Below are positions 13,025 through 23,839 of a DNA stretch of 64,000 nt, piece by piece. The stretch's first letter is position 1. Each line of letters opens with the position of its first letter. The stretch is from Acheta domesticus (lineage: Eukaryota > Arthropoda > Insecta > Orthoptera > Gryllidae). The notes beneath the pieces are model-generated. The model was given only the letters and a program-made list of their open reading frames with translations. It did no database searches and had not been told where the DNA came from. The translations under genes were made by a program, and so were the position numbers. The DNA lies in assembly GCA_031308135.1 (NCBI GenBank), contig JAHLJT010000631.1, forward strand, positions 229,238,636-229,302,635, in the 5' to 3' direction.

Positions 13025-14091
13025 CTAACTTTTAATTCGTTAGTGGCGACTGTCTTTTAGTTTTCCTTTGTTGTTTAGTGGCGTCCTTAAATCAACCAAA
13101 GCGTTGGAAGCTAAAGTAATAGGGACTTTTAGCGCCACGCGTAAGATAGCGGCGTTTTGCACTAATTGTCACGTGACGGACCTTGAAGTCATTACGTGTT
13201 ACCGTAGGCCTAAGGGACGACCTTACACCTTCATAAATAGTGCACGCCTGTAGGAGTCTCTACGGTCACCTTTCAAGCGGTAGAATGGCCGCCTCAAAAA
13301 CGGGAAAGGTTGCATTTTTCCAACTCCGATAAAGTGATTCTCGTATGTGAGGCAGAATACAATTATTCCTTACCAACTCCACAACACTGGCAACAATTAA
13401 CGGGAAATGTTGGAGAGGTGACAGGAAAGAAATTCACGAAAAAGAAGTTGAAATCATATCTTCGGGTTAGGTTATTACTTATGCTCAGTCATAACGAACG
13501 CTGTTTTAAGATTCTTCCTACATTCTCAAGAAAAGCTGATTCAAAATTCCAGACTGCATACTCATCGTGGAGGGCCACAGAATCTAAAAACTCGTGTTTG
13601 TAGTTTGTTACACACTTGACTCGTATCGTGGATGAAATGTCTCACCACTACCCTATATTCCTTTGATATATTATGCAACTTCTTTATTCATTGCTTGAAA
13701 TATTTCTTTTGTCATAGGACATAGGAAAATGACGCTATTTGCTAAAACTCTTCTGAACGTTCAGAAGAGTCATAATACTCCCTCTTAGTAGGTAGTGTGG
13801 GCATGATGGTGCAGTTCAGTTAGGAACGTAATTGTTATCTGTTTCCCAGTAGTCCCCGTCTGAAGATAATCAAGATAGAAATGGTTATAACTGGAAATTG
13901 GAGCCCACTTTGTTGTTCATTCTCCCAGTCCAGTAATGTCAATTGAAGGGAATACATTCACTTAAGTCATCTAGTTGCATCAAAGAGATTAAAAAAGTTT
14001 TCTGAAGATTGAAAATGCATTTTAAAAACGATCACATCGTCAATGTGTTACCAATCCATACTACTTCTGTTTTATCTGTAGTGAGTACAGC
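13025..14091. other. unassigned spacer with a perfect 24-bp palindrome
   Basis: Two small open frames (13068-13253, 13310-13603) show no known domain. At 13747-13770 lies a perfect palindrome with arms ACTCTTCTGAAC; its role is unknown. Confidence 0.5.
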
Positions 14092-14857
14092 TTTATTTAT
14101 TTATTTATTTACGTCAAAACAGTTAAAAATTGCGTATGACGAGCTATGGGGAGAAGTGAATTTTGTGCACGTTTCATAATTCTGTGGTCTCTATCCTAAA
14201 CCATATTTTAGTCGAATTTTCAATACAGAAAAGAGTTTTTTTTCGAGTTTTGTTGACAAAATATTCGCTCCTATATAACAAAATATATTTTCAAAGGTAA
14301 ATTAGCTATAAATTCCTGCCCTGAACCCTCATGTTCTTCATGAAAGAATAATACTTTTTGCCGCGATAATATGAAAAACGATAATTTGAATAACTATATT
14401 TCCCACTGAAACTCAGAAGACGTGCATAAATAATGAAGTTACATTTATGTCCAGAAGCAAAACAAGGGACCATCTCAGCATTTGCTCAAGGATCAGGGAA
14501 ACTGGACGAAAAACCTGATCGAGATGGGGGCCATCAACCCAGAAACTGTGGTACAATATTTGTTACAGGTTCTTTAAAATTATACAGTCCAAATGATAAA
14601 TAATTGCATTAACTATCATTGTTAAAATTAATTCTACTTTCCTTTTGATGCTCGGTATAGTCTCGAATTGTATAGGAACAGTTATGCAGCAGAAAAGATT
14701 TTACTTGGGACTTAAACTTTTCTATCGAATTTAATCGTTTAATGTCTTCTGGCAAACTGTTGTATAGTAATGTACATGAATTGTATGTGAATTTTTTGTA
14801 GTGAGCTGTTGATACTGCCACCTGGTGAATATGATTACTACCTCGTGTGTTATACTT
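14092..14857 (-). mobile_element. LINE-C older copy, 3' half
   Basis: On the minus strand from about 14855 to 14609 a frame runs YNTRGSNHIHQVAVSTA and on to the LINE ORF2 C-terminus (KFKSQVKSFLLHNCSYTIRDY), parallel to the C-terminus of the young copy at 20380-20599. Then comes the 3' UTR with landmarks at 14440-14560 and 14145-14175, and a (TAAA)n tail at 14092-14112. The upstream coding part resumes at 21086, so this copy is split by the insertion of the young LINE at 14858-21079. Confidence 0.88.
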
Positions 14858-15366
14858 GTTGGCTGGCTTGCTTACGTGACTGACGTGCTGTGGCTGTGCT
14901 CCAATATTTTACTAATTTTCAGCTACTTTTCTACATATTTCAGGTGACTTTTGCTGTTAAACTGTCTTCTTTACTTGTTTACTTGTTACAGATAAGCTGA
15001 AAGAGATTTATATTGTCCGAAGCAGTGAAAAAAGAAGTAATCCAAATATTTGATTTAAAAGACGGCGTAACGGACAAACGTTCATTTGAACAGTGTAAAG
15101 ACCATTAATATTAAATTTTCTCTGTAAATTAATTGAAATTTGCGCAAAGTTTTAAACTATTAGTGAAAGTGTTGTGAAAATTGTGAAAACATAAAAATTC
15201 AAAGTTTCGTAACCACAGGAACGGAAAGACTTGAACTTTAAATTTGTGGAAGTGGTGAATTTCGTGGCCTTTCAATAGGTAAAGTATAGTAATCTAATTG
15301 TATTTATTAGTTTGCAGCTTCAATCTATTAAACACACTGAACGCTTTTTTTAATTAAATTAATCAC
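14858..15366 (+). other. LINE-C 5' untranslated region, proximal part
   Basis: This is the start of the young LINE, from the ATACTT target duplication to the Penelope-like insertion. It has no open frame of note. It would be expected to hold the internal promoter, but no specific promoter motif could be pointed out. Confidence 0.6.
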
Positions 15367-16356
15367 TATTAGTGACCGGCAACTAAACGGGGAGTTTTGA
15401 AAACTCTGGCCATCAGAGCAACTAGAGTGTGTGATAAGGAATCGTTGGACTCTGAAATGGAGCTCCTAAAGACCACATTTCGAGCTAACGGATATAGCGC
15501 TAGCGCTGCCAACCAAGCGGTACGGCAGGCTACGACCACTTCCAACACGGTTGATATCACCACACCTAGTGACAATACCAACCAAACTATAGCCACTCTA
15601 CCGTATATACGAGGTGTCACCGATAAGATTGGCAAGCTATTGAGCCGCTTTGATATAAAGACGGCCTACAAAGCCCAGGAAAAACTTGGGCACAAGCTTG
15701 TACGCGTGAAAGATCGCGTCCCTCCCCTTATGTCATCAGGGGTATACGAGATCCCATGCAGCTGCGGCCATAGTTACATTGGCGAGACGGGACGCACAGT
15801 AGATGAACGCCTCCGGGAACATATTCGTCATTATAAATACAATAATACGAATAAATCGGCCATAGCATTGCACGCATGGAAAACTGGCCATGCCATCTTA
15901 TTTGATGACACCCGCCTCTTAGCCAGAGAAGACCGCTGGGGTACGAGGAGGGTAAAAGAGGCGGTGGAAATAATTAAACACCCGCATAATCTTAATGCTG
16001 ACCAAGGCATTCGTCTTCACGATGCCTGGAAACACCTATTTTACCAGGACGTCCGGTCTCGAACGGACGCGGTCCTAGCTGCTCCCCTACGTCCGGTAAC
16101 GGACGGAGCGCCGTCCGTCAACAGCGCCCCGCGGAGAGCCCGGCCCTGATTGGCCGGTGCACTCTCTCCGCATTGGCCGACCACCCGGCCAACCGGTACA
16201 CAGGTAGAAGGGGAACGTAGCCCTATATTAACCCGTGCACAGTACAACTCCGTGCATTACGCCCTGAGGAAGGTCGCAGAATGGCGACCGAAACGTCGGC
16301 ACCTTTGCCATGGACGCGGCGTCACCCGGACAGCCAACTTAATATAAATTAATCAC
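15355..16356 (+). mobile_element. Penelope-like element, 5'-truncated
   Basis: The inserted segment 15367-16344 (978 bp) is flanked by a perfect 12-bp direct repeat TAAATTAATCAC at 15355-15366 and 16345-16356. It carries only the end of the RT, a linker and a GIY-YIG endonuclease, then a GC-rich 3' region with GAAACGTCGGCAC and ACGCGGCGTCACCCGGACAG motifs. Truncation at the 5' side is typical of this class. It lies in the 5' region of LINE-C, so it inserted after, or travelled with, that LINE. Confidence 0.92.
15375..16149 (+). pseudogene. Penelope-like polyprotein, C-terminal GIY-YIG part
   Basis: The open frame is usable from about 15375 (PATKRGVLKTLAIRATRVCD) to the stop at 16149; the first Met is at 15397. 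Residues 1-35 from that Met (RVCDKESLDSEMELLKTTF, then NGYS) match the end of the RT thumb of Penelope-like proteins. From about residue 115 there is a GIY-YIG nuclease: GVYEIPCSCG, SYIGETGRT and RLREHIRHY, followed by HAWKTGH and a C-terminal WKHLF region. In this family RT and nuclease together carry out target-primed insertion. Here most of the RT (palm and fingers) is missing, so the product could at most be a nuclease-like fragment. The first motif residue pair is GVY rather than GIY, a common variant. Confidence 0.9.
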
Positions 16357-16517
16357 ATTTAAATACTAATTAGAATCAGATCACCGTTATTTTTTAAATA
16401 AATACGTAACGTAATTTAAATAAGTTAATACAATTAAATTTAAAAGATAAGTTAGGGAGTAGTTTTTTGGTAGTATTCTGAATTATCTATTTACTTATTT
16501 TCATATTTACCACGCAC
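16357..16517 (+). other. LINE-C 5' region, distal part
   Basis: AT-rich leader between the Penelope-like insertion and ORF1. Joining it to 14858-15366 gives a LINE 5' region of about 670 bp. No separate feature is seen. Confidence 0.6.
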
Positions 16518-17672
16518 TTGACACGCATTCGTGACATGGCTACTAATCGTTATACACTCTCTACTCTCTACGCTCTCAAAGCCGATCTTCTGAAAGCCTT
16601 CACACACATCAACAGTAATTTAGATGAACATATCCGAAGGCTCGAAGAGGTCGTTCAAAACACAGACGGTTGGACAACAATAGGCAACACCGCAAAAACC
16701 TCCAACCGTCCATTCGCGGAAGCAAAAACACAATCACCACCACCAATCACGACTCAAAACAGATTTTCTGTATTAGACTACTACAATGAGTTTCCTTGCC
16801 TTCCCAATCCTCATCACCCCCACCGATCATCGACACGTCCATTCACAAACCAACGCAAACAGGCTAGCAAGCGCAAAGTAACAAAGACACGTAGAGTTGC
16901 GCAAACTGGCTCACCAGAAAACAAGGACATTCCCACTGAGCCCATCAAAAAGGTACTCATTTTAGCAGATAGCCATGGGCGACAAATCTCCTCCCTGCTC
17001 AGTGAGAAACTCCCAACCAATTTCTCTGCCATGTGTGTGTTTAAACCTAACGGGAGGTTTGCCGACGTGACCAGTGAGTTGGACACGCACACAAAAACCC
17101 TCACCAAACGGGATACTGTAATTATCATAGGAGGGCAGAATGACATTAATTTGGGTGGTCACTTTACGCCTGAAGAACATGTTAACAAATTACAACGTGC
17201 CGCCCAAAACACGAACATTGTAGTCTCGACTCTGCCCTTCTGGTACAACAAGCCCACACTATGCAAAGAAATTAGTCACGCAAACAACCAATTGAAACTG
17301 CATCTGAGAGACACACATGTTAAATTGTTTGAGCTAAACTTTCTCTCAGAAAAACACTTCACCCGACATGGTCTTCACCTGAACCTTGTCGGAAAACATG
17401 CACTCGGTAGTGAGCTTGCAAAACACATCATTTCACAAACTTGGCAGTGTCCTGCCCAAGACCCATCCCCACCCACACCTTCTAGTTCTCTTCCATCCCC
17501 TGGGACCCCTTTGGACCCAATTACCTTATCCCCTGAACCTAATCCGTGTATTACCTCTCCCACTATTCATTCCTCTACATCTGTCACCCCTCCTTCCTCA
17601 CCTCTTGTCACTGCTGGGACACGATACTTCCTTCGATCACGCACTCGAGGTAAAAATGAAATAAATAAATAG
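16518..17672 (+). CDS. LINE-C ORF1, SGNH-esterase-type protein
   Basis: Intact 384-residue frame; a second Met seven codons in (MATNRYTLS) is an equally good start. Residues 15-50 form a short helical, charged segment that may be a coiled coil. Residues 60-140 are Pro/Lys/Arg-rich and probably bind nucleic acid. Residues about 145-300 resemble an SGNH hydrolase: block I KVLILADSHGRQ (Ser near 152), block III IIIGGQNDI (Asn near 208), and block V FTRHGLHLN (catalytic His near 286). The Asp usually found three residues before that His is here Arg, so esterase activity is uncertain. The C-terminus is a Pro/Ser/Thr-rich tail. Esterase-like ORF1 proteins are known from CR1- and L2-group LINEs, where they bind RNA and may contact membranes or lipids. 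ORF2 starts 42 bp after the stop. Confidence 0.88.
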   Translation: MTRIRDMATNRYTLSTLYALKADLLKAFTHINSNLDEHIRRLEEVVQNTDGWTTIGNTAKTSNRPFAEAKTQSPPPITTQNRFSVLDYYNEFPCLPNPHHPHRSSTRPFTNQRKQASKRKVTKTRRVAQTGSPENKDIPTEPIKKVLILADSHGRQISSLLSEKLPTNFSAMCVFKPNGRFADVTSELDTHTKTLTKRDTVIIIGGQNDINLGGHFTPEEHVNKLQRAAQNTNIVVSTLPFWYNKPTLCKEISHANNQLKLHLRDTHVKLFELNFLSEKHFTRHGLHLNLVGKHALGSELAKHIISQTWQCPAQDPSPPTPSSSLPSPGTPLDPITLSPEPNPCITSPTIHSSTSVTPPSSPLVTAGTRYFLRSRTRGKNEINK

Positions 17673-17714
17673 CAACTACAGTCAGATGCAGCAGAAAAAC
17701 ATCCGTGTAGGTAC

Positions 17715-20599
17715 ATGCAAAAGATTCGAATAATGCATCATAATGTGCAATCTCTTTCAAATAAAATTGAATTTATCGAGGCAGCATTACAATGTGATCT
17801 AAGACAAATAGATGTTTTTTGCTTTACAGAACATTGGTTGTCTCAAAATGATATAAATACACTCCAAATTCCTAGCTTTTACCTTGCAGGATCGTATTGT
17901 AGGGCGAGGGAATCAAATAAGGGCCCTTCTTACGGAGGTTCGTGTATTTACATAAGAAATTATATTGATTCTACCTTCTTGTCAGAATTCAATTTATATG
18001 CAGTTGAAAAAGTTTTTGAAACAACAGTAGTACATCTTACTACGCTCAAAATTATCTTACTTTGCATTTACAGACCTCCAACAAAGCGAGCTTCAGATTA
18101 TTTCACTTTCTTGGAAAATCTAGAGATAATTCTGAACAAAATTAGTAAACTCTCTTTTAAATCCATTGTTGTATGTGGAGATTTCAATATTGATTTTCTG
18201 AGCGAATCCCACGAAAAAGAGAAGTTTCTCAATTTACTTCATTCTTTTAATTTAGACATTACAGTGAATGTACCTACACGGAATACGCTTAAATCACAAA
18301 AAGCATTAGATCAAATTATAATTAACAAAACCACAACTACATATGAAATAATAACGAATAATCTAGGATACAGTGACCACGATGCACAGATTCTTACAAT
18401 TACTAAGAACATAAACACTGACACAATAAATAATACACGCATGTGCAGAGCATTCACTAAAGTTAGTATAAAATTATTTACGGACTACTTGATGAAGGAA
18501 TCATGGGACGAAGTTTATAACGCTGTTGCCACAAATGAAAAATATAATTTATTTTTCTCCAAGCTTTCAATTCATTTTAACGCGTGCTTTCCTCTTAAAA
18601 AGAGAAAATTAAACATTTCAAGCAAAAGTAATACTTGGACCACACAAGGAATTAGAACATCGTGTAAAAACAAACGTACGCTTTACTTTATTTCTAAACA
18701 TCATAACGTATCACCCGGTTTCCAAATACACTTCCGAGAATATAAAAGAATTTTAAGACAAGTAATAGTTCAGGCAAAAATAATGAAAAATAGTCAGGAC
18801 ATTTTGAGCGCTAGTAACAAAACTAAAGCAATGTGGGATATCGTAAAAAATACAACCACATCATCTCGATACCTTGTAGAGAATGTTATTTTAAAGGATA
18901 ATGAAAGAGAAACGAGTAATCCGGAAAAAGTTGCCAATCTCTTCAACAAACACTTTTCCAGAATTGCGTCTGATCTCACGAAGGGACTAAACTCACAAAA
19001 TTCAACATTTTACACTTCCCAAAAAATTTCAGATACGATGTTTATTCCCGAAACTTCTCCCAACGAAATCCTCAGAATAGTCAGTAAACTAAAAAATAAA
19101 TATTCATCTGGTTTAGATGAATTTCCGGATTGTTTATTAAAAACTTGTGCACCTGCCTTTATACATCCGTTAACTCACATTTTCAATGCTTCTTTATGTA
19201 CAGGAATATTTCCAGATATTTTCAAAACAGCAAAAATTAAGCCACTTTTTAAAAAAGGGAACAAAAATGATATTCAAAATTACCGGCCAATTTCTCTTTT
19301 GTCAGTTTTCTCAAAAATATTAGAAAGGCTTTTCTACTTACGAATGGAAACATTTCTCAGGAAAAACAGAGCGTTTTCAGACTCACAACACGGTTTTAGA
19401 AAATCAAAATCTACGGAAACTGCCATTTTTTCTTTTCTCAAAGATGTTGCTTCATCAATAGACCAAAATGAAGTACCCATTGGAATATTCTTAGATCTCT
19501 CGAAAGCTTTTGACGTTATTGACCATAAGATCTTGCTCTCAAAATTACCTTCGTATGGAATTCGTGGTATTGCCCTAGATTGGATAACTTCTTACCTTAA
19601 ACATCGGACTCAAAGAGTAGAAATACCATACTGGTAGGAAAGGACATTACATACTTATATTTCCAATTCTTTGCCAATTGAGCATGGGGTCCCGCAAGGT
19701 TCGATCTTAGGTCCTATTCTCTTTCTGTTATATGTAAACGATATGCCCTCGTCTATTAAAAATGGAAAAACGGTTCTGTTTGCTGATGACACGAATGTTC
19801 TTTGCAAAAAAGAAGCAGTAAATAGTACAATTTCAGAAGTTTCAAATTGGTTTAATAATAACAAATTAATTGTTAACGAAAGAAAAACTGTTTCAATGCA
19901 TTTTTGCATCTCAAATCGGAAATCGCATGTTCCATTGAAAATGAACAATATGCAATTAGCTGATGTTGAGGCAACAAAATTTTTAGGTCTTTCAATTCAA
20001 TCAAACCTCAAATGGAATGTACATATAACAGAATTAAACACTAAATTAAGTTCATTATGCTATGCATTCAGAATTCTTTCAAATTCTGTCAGCCTTCATG
20101 CAGCTCGTTGCGTTTATTTTGCAAATGTGCATTCCCGCCTGAGATATGGCATAATATTCTGGGGAAGCTCATCCTGTAGTATTCAGACCTTCAGATTGCA
20201 AAAGAAAATTATTCGAATAATGAAAAAATGCCTTCCACGTGATTCCTGCAAGCCTCTTTTCATTGAGCTGGGAATCCTACCATTGCCTTGTCTATTTATT
20301 TACGAATCTGTAATATTTGTCAAAAATGACCTACTTAACGGAGGGAACATATTTTCATGCAATATTAATATTTATAATTACAACACACGCCGTAGAAATC
20401 ACGTGCATCAAGTGTCAGTATCAACAGCTCAGTACAAGAAATCAACATACAATACATGTACGTTACTTTACAAGATGACATAAATGACATAAAACAATTA
20501 AAGTCGGTATACAAATTTAAGTTAAAAGTAAAATCTTTTCTGCTGCAAAACTGTTTCTATACAATTAGAGACTATACTGATCGTGAAAAAGAAAAATAA
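17715..20599 (+). pseudogene. LINE-C ORF2, endonuclease-reverse transcriptase, broken
   Basis: The N-terminal part is an APE-type endonuclease: HHNVQSLSNK, CFTEHWLS, CGDFNIDF and YSDHDAQI supply the Asn, Glu, Asp/Asn and His positions. The reverse transcriptase follows: KPLFKKGNKNDIQNYRPISLL, QHGFRKSKSTETAIF, FLDLSKAFDVIDH, GVPQGSILGP, then the catalytic VLFADDTNVL and KFLGLSIQ. In-frame TAG at 19635-19637 cuts the RT between the AFDVIDH and GVPQGS blocks; the same frame resumes at once and runs to 20483. A frameshift at about 20475-20486 then moves the last 38 codons (DIKQLKSVYKFK to KEK) into another frame, ending at 20597-20599. The antisense older copy has this region in one frame, which shows the intended reading. 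Both breaks are simple and recent-looking. Confidence 0.92.
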
Positions 20600-21079
20600 T
20601 GTTTAATGTAACAAAACAAAGATATATAATGAATTAGTTTATGTTTGCATTGTATACATTTAAAAAAATATTTAATACGCCTGTAACAAGTAATGTACTT
20701 CAGCTTCCGGGTCAATGACCCCCATCTCGATCAGGTTTTTGTTTTTGTTTTTCCCTGATCCATTGAGCAAATGCTGAGATGGCCCCTTGTTTTGCTTCTG
20801 GACGTAAATGTAGCTTCACTGTGCGCACGTTTTGTTGAGCACTCCTTTTGCTTGTAGTTTCATTTACAGTTGAAATTGATTTTCTATAACTCGGGAACAA
20901 ACATTTTTCAAATATCTTTATTTTTCTGAAATAGTTATTTTCTAAATTCATTATTTCGTTTTCGTTTTTTTTTTAAAATAAAATTCTTGCCCTCAAGAAA
21001 ATGTGCGCAGATAAATTTCTTTCCCCACACGTCATACACAGTTTTTACTGTTTTTTTGACAAATAAATAAATAAATAAA
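20600..21079 (+). other. LINE-C 3' UTR and (AAAT)n tail
   Basis: This segment contains the landmarks shared with the remnants at 1365-1870, 14092-14608 and 54460-54577: a block with CCCCATCTCGATCAGG near 20720, TGTGCGCA near 21002, and CACGTCATACACAGTTTTTA near 21026 just before the tail. These conserved 3' blocks are the likely recognition site for the element's own RT. Confidence 0.85.
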
Positions 21080-21085
21080 ATACTT

Positions 21086-21325
21086 ATAGACATCGGCGTT
21101 TGCTGAAAATATATTCCCGTCCTTAAGTCATTTTTGACAAAAACTACTGATTCGTAAATCAGGAGACAAGGTAATGGTAAAATTCCTAGATTAATAAAGG
21201 GTGACTTACAAGAATCACGTGGGTTGGATTTGCTTATTATTCGTACAATTCTTTTTTGTAATCTGAAAGTCTGTGAGCTATAAGATGTGTTTCCCCTGAA
21301 TATTATGCCATATCTCAGGCGGGTA
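21086..21325 (-). mobile_element. LINE-C older copy, 5' part (continues at 14857)
   Basis: On the minus strand this encodes RLRYGIIFRGNTSYSSQTF through SCKSPFINLGILPLPCLL and FVKNDL, parallel to 20130-20370 of the young copy. It ends exactly where the 14857 fragment begins, once the ATACTT duplication is removed. The 131-residue open frame here continues past the junction into the antisense of the young element's 3' UTR, so that tail is not real protein. The older copy is 5'-truncated near 21325. Confidence 0.88.
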
Positions 21326-21672
21326 CACAATTAAGAAGTACCAAAGAAGTATAACAGATTTCGCCCAAAAAGTGTATTGTGCATATTTTAGTTAGAGAAT
21401 AGGAGATCATGATAAAATGTGGGCTCCTCACAAAGTATGATAGCTGCGTAGAAAAACTTCGCTTACGGTACAAAGGATAATTACAGTCTTTTACATTTGC
21501 TATTCCAATGATGGAGGGGACACAAAAACATAAAGATGACTGTTATTTTTGTACTTGTAATGTTTAAGGTTACCATTCCAAAAATCATAAGTTGATTAAC
21601 TATCCTAATTGTTGGCACAGCGGCCAAACATTATTCAAGATTGGCGCCGCCCCCCGCCCTCACCGCACCAAC

Positions 21673-21718
<46 letters not shown>

Positions 21719-23839
21719 CCGGCGATGCACTCGCGTCACAGGTGCCACACTCGTCCCTCACGGACTAGAACTTTTTTCCTTAACATTTAAACTTTTTCTT
21801 TAGCTATTAACTCTTTTCTCTCTCTCTCTCTCTCTCTCTCACTCTCTCTCTCTTCTTGAACCTTTAACTTTTTGTTATTTTTTTTAATATTTCTCTTTAA
21901 TTGTTAACTATTGTATTAGAAATTGTATTTGAAAAAGTCTGAATAAATTTTTACCTTCATTTCTCAACAACAACAACAACAACAAAAACAACAACAACAA
22001 CAAATATTATAACAATCCTTTAGAACCGATAGAAAAATTTTCCCTAAATTTCGGGCGCTAATGCTAACAAAGGCGAAGAATTACTTCTTTCACGAGGTGA
22101 TTTGGGACACAAGTTCTTTGGCGACAGATCTTCAACTGTTTGCTCATACTTTCAAACATGACCGCCAGGCTGCAGCACATTCTGGTCACCTGGCAAGCCG
22201 CCGCATTACTATCAGAACTTAGAAAAGCTTGGAGGTTTCCGTTTAGACTCGCCCTAGCATTGTTGCAAAATTCAAAACTCCACAACAGTGATTTCATAGC
22301 AGCCGTGTTCTCGCATAAGAAAGCAATCATTAGAGCGTGTGTATTAGCGTGCCGTGCCAATTGGATTTAAACTCGAGACAGTTGGCAACAAGTGCCGACA
22401 GTCGGCCATTCAAAGACCGCACAAGATTTCTCCTGCTTAAAAAATAGTGTTGAAGTATTAAAACAAGAACGCGCGGCTTTCATGTGCCCCCTACAAAGCC
22501 CAGCGGAGTCGTTTCGACTCCGAGCCTTCAACGATACTTCTTTAAAGGAAATAATGCAAAAAAATTTATCTACGTTAGTGTAACAATATTAAAGATAATT
22601 ATTAAGTATGTAATGGAATTTTTACACAACTTAAATATATTTTAAATAATTCTTGCCAATTCTGTTGCGCAAAATGGAAGTTAAAAAAACATCTTAGACG
22701 GAATGGGAAAGTAAACGGACAAAATTATATGTTGATAAATAAATTTTATCTATTAATAATATTTTTTCAACAATAACAATAAAATGTTATCATTTTAATT
22801 TTCCGTAATACGAATTTCACATATGTCAGAAAAATAGATTTCCTTTGCATTGCACTTGCCACATTCTCTCGCATTATGTCCAATTTATTTATATTAATTT
22901 ATTTAAATAATATTTATTATAAACAAACATTTGTTACAAATTTGTATTTGCTTCACACCGATAGAATCTTGATGTCCATTTCTTGACGGAGTTTCAAAGA
23001 AATTTAATCGCTTATTCTAAATGGCACTTAGTTCTTGTTTGGGTTGTATTTACTTTCTACATTACTGACATTTTATGCATTCAGTACAAAATACGTCCAG
23101 TTGTATGATTCAAACTTTTAAGGTCTTGTGCAGGCCACGGTTTTTAAGCAAATTTGGTAGAATATTATCCAGACATTTGATCAGTACCTGGTATGTATTC
23201 TGATGCGTAGTTCACTGCTTCATTTTTCAAGATTTTTCCCATTGGTTTTTAATACTTCCCCAATATTTCCAGTGAATTAATAATAAATTGAAACACACTT
23301 TTTTAGTTATCACGGCCCACAAGTCACTATTGTTTACTGATTTTATTTGATTTGTATATCATAAACTGTATAAACACATCTAGTTTGAAAGGAAAATGCT
23401 GGCATATGAACTTTGTTCATCTGACGTAATTAGTATACAGTTTGTAAATGTATTACTTCCTACTAAAGGAAAATTATTTTACAAATACAATCAGTGAAAT
23501 TAGTCTTTATTTCTTCTCAAACCTCTCTTAATAAATAGAAAATCATGAATTAAGAGTGAATAAAAAACGAAGAATATCTGGCTACATCATCGCCTTCTGG
23601 AGTTTCCAGATCCATTGTGAATCCCTCTTGTTAGAGAATTATTATCAGAATTTATGTATCACACCTGCCGTTACCAGCTCTTCCAGTACATCTTTCGAAG
23701 TTCTATTTCGCTGCCTTTACTGTTGTATGTTGAATTTTCTATTCGTGCGGTACCATCTGGTCCTGGATTGTCAGTTCCTTGGGTCCTTCGTGACTTGAAA
23801 AGTATTGAGTGAGAAAACAGAGAAGCTTGTGTGATGGAT
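21326..23839. other. unassigned spacer with three microsatellites
   Basis: Contains (CAG)n at about 21671-21713, (CT)n at about 21815-21855 and (CAA)n at about 21967-22004. Open frames at 22064-22583 and 23556-23798 have no recognisable domain. The GC-rich segment around 21640-21770 could be a degraded element end or CpG-rich remnant. Confidence 0.5.

Larger units (their letters stand above)
14858..21079 (+). mobile_element. CR1/L2-group LINE, near full length (LINE-C)
   Basis: This 6.2-kb insertion is bounded by the 6-bp direct repeat ATACTT at 14852-14857 and 21080-21085 and ends in an (AAAT)n tail at about 21058-21079. Its order is: 5' region (14858-15366 and 16357-16517, split by a Penelope-like insertion), ORF1 with an SGNH-type esterase fold, ORF2 with APE-type endonuclease and reverse transcriptase, and a 480-bp 3' UTR. 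Removing the insert restores a continuous antisense LINE of the same family, which supports both edges. The esterase ORF1 and short-repeat tail point to the CR1/L2 group; the exact clade is not settled. ORF2 carries one stop and one frameshift, so this copy is probably dead but young. Confidence 0.92.

Noticed and set aside
16814..17146. 110-residue minus-strand frame opposite LINE ORF1
   Set aside because: Antisense shadow of the conserved ORF1.
20935..21330. 131-residue minus-strand frame as a single gene
   Set aside because: It joins real LINE-C coding (21086-21325) to the antisense of the young element's 3' UTR and tail, so only part of it is ancestral protein.
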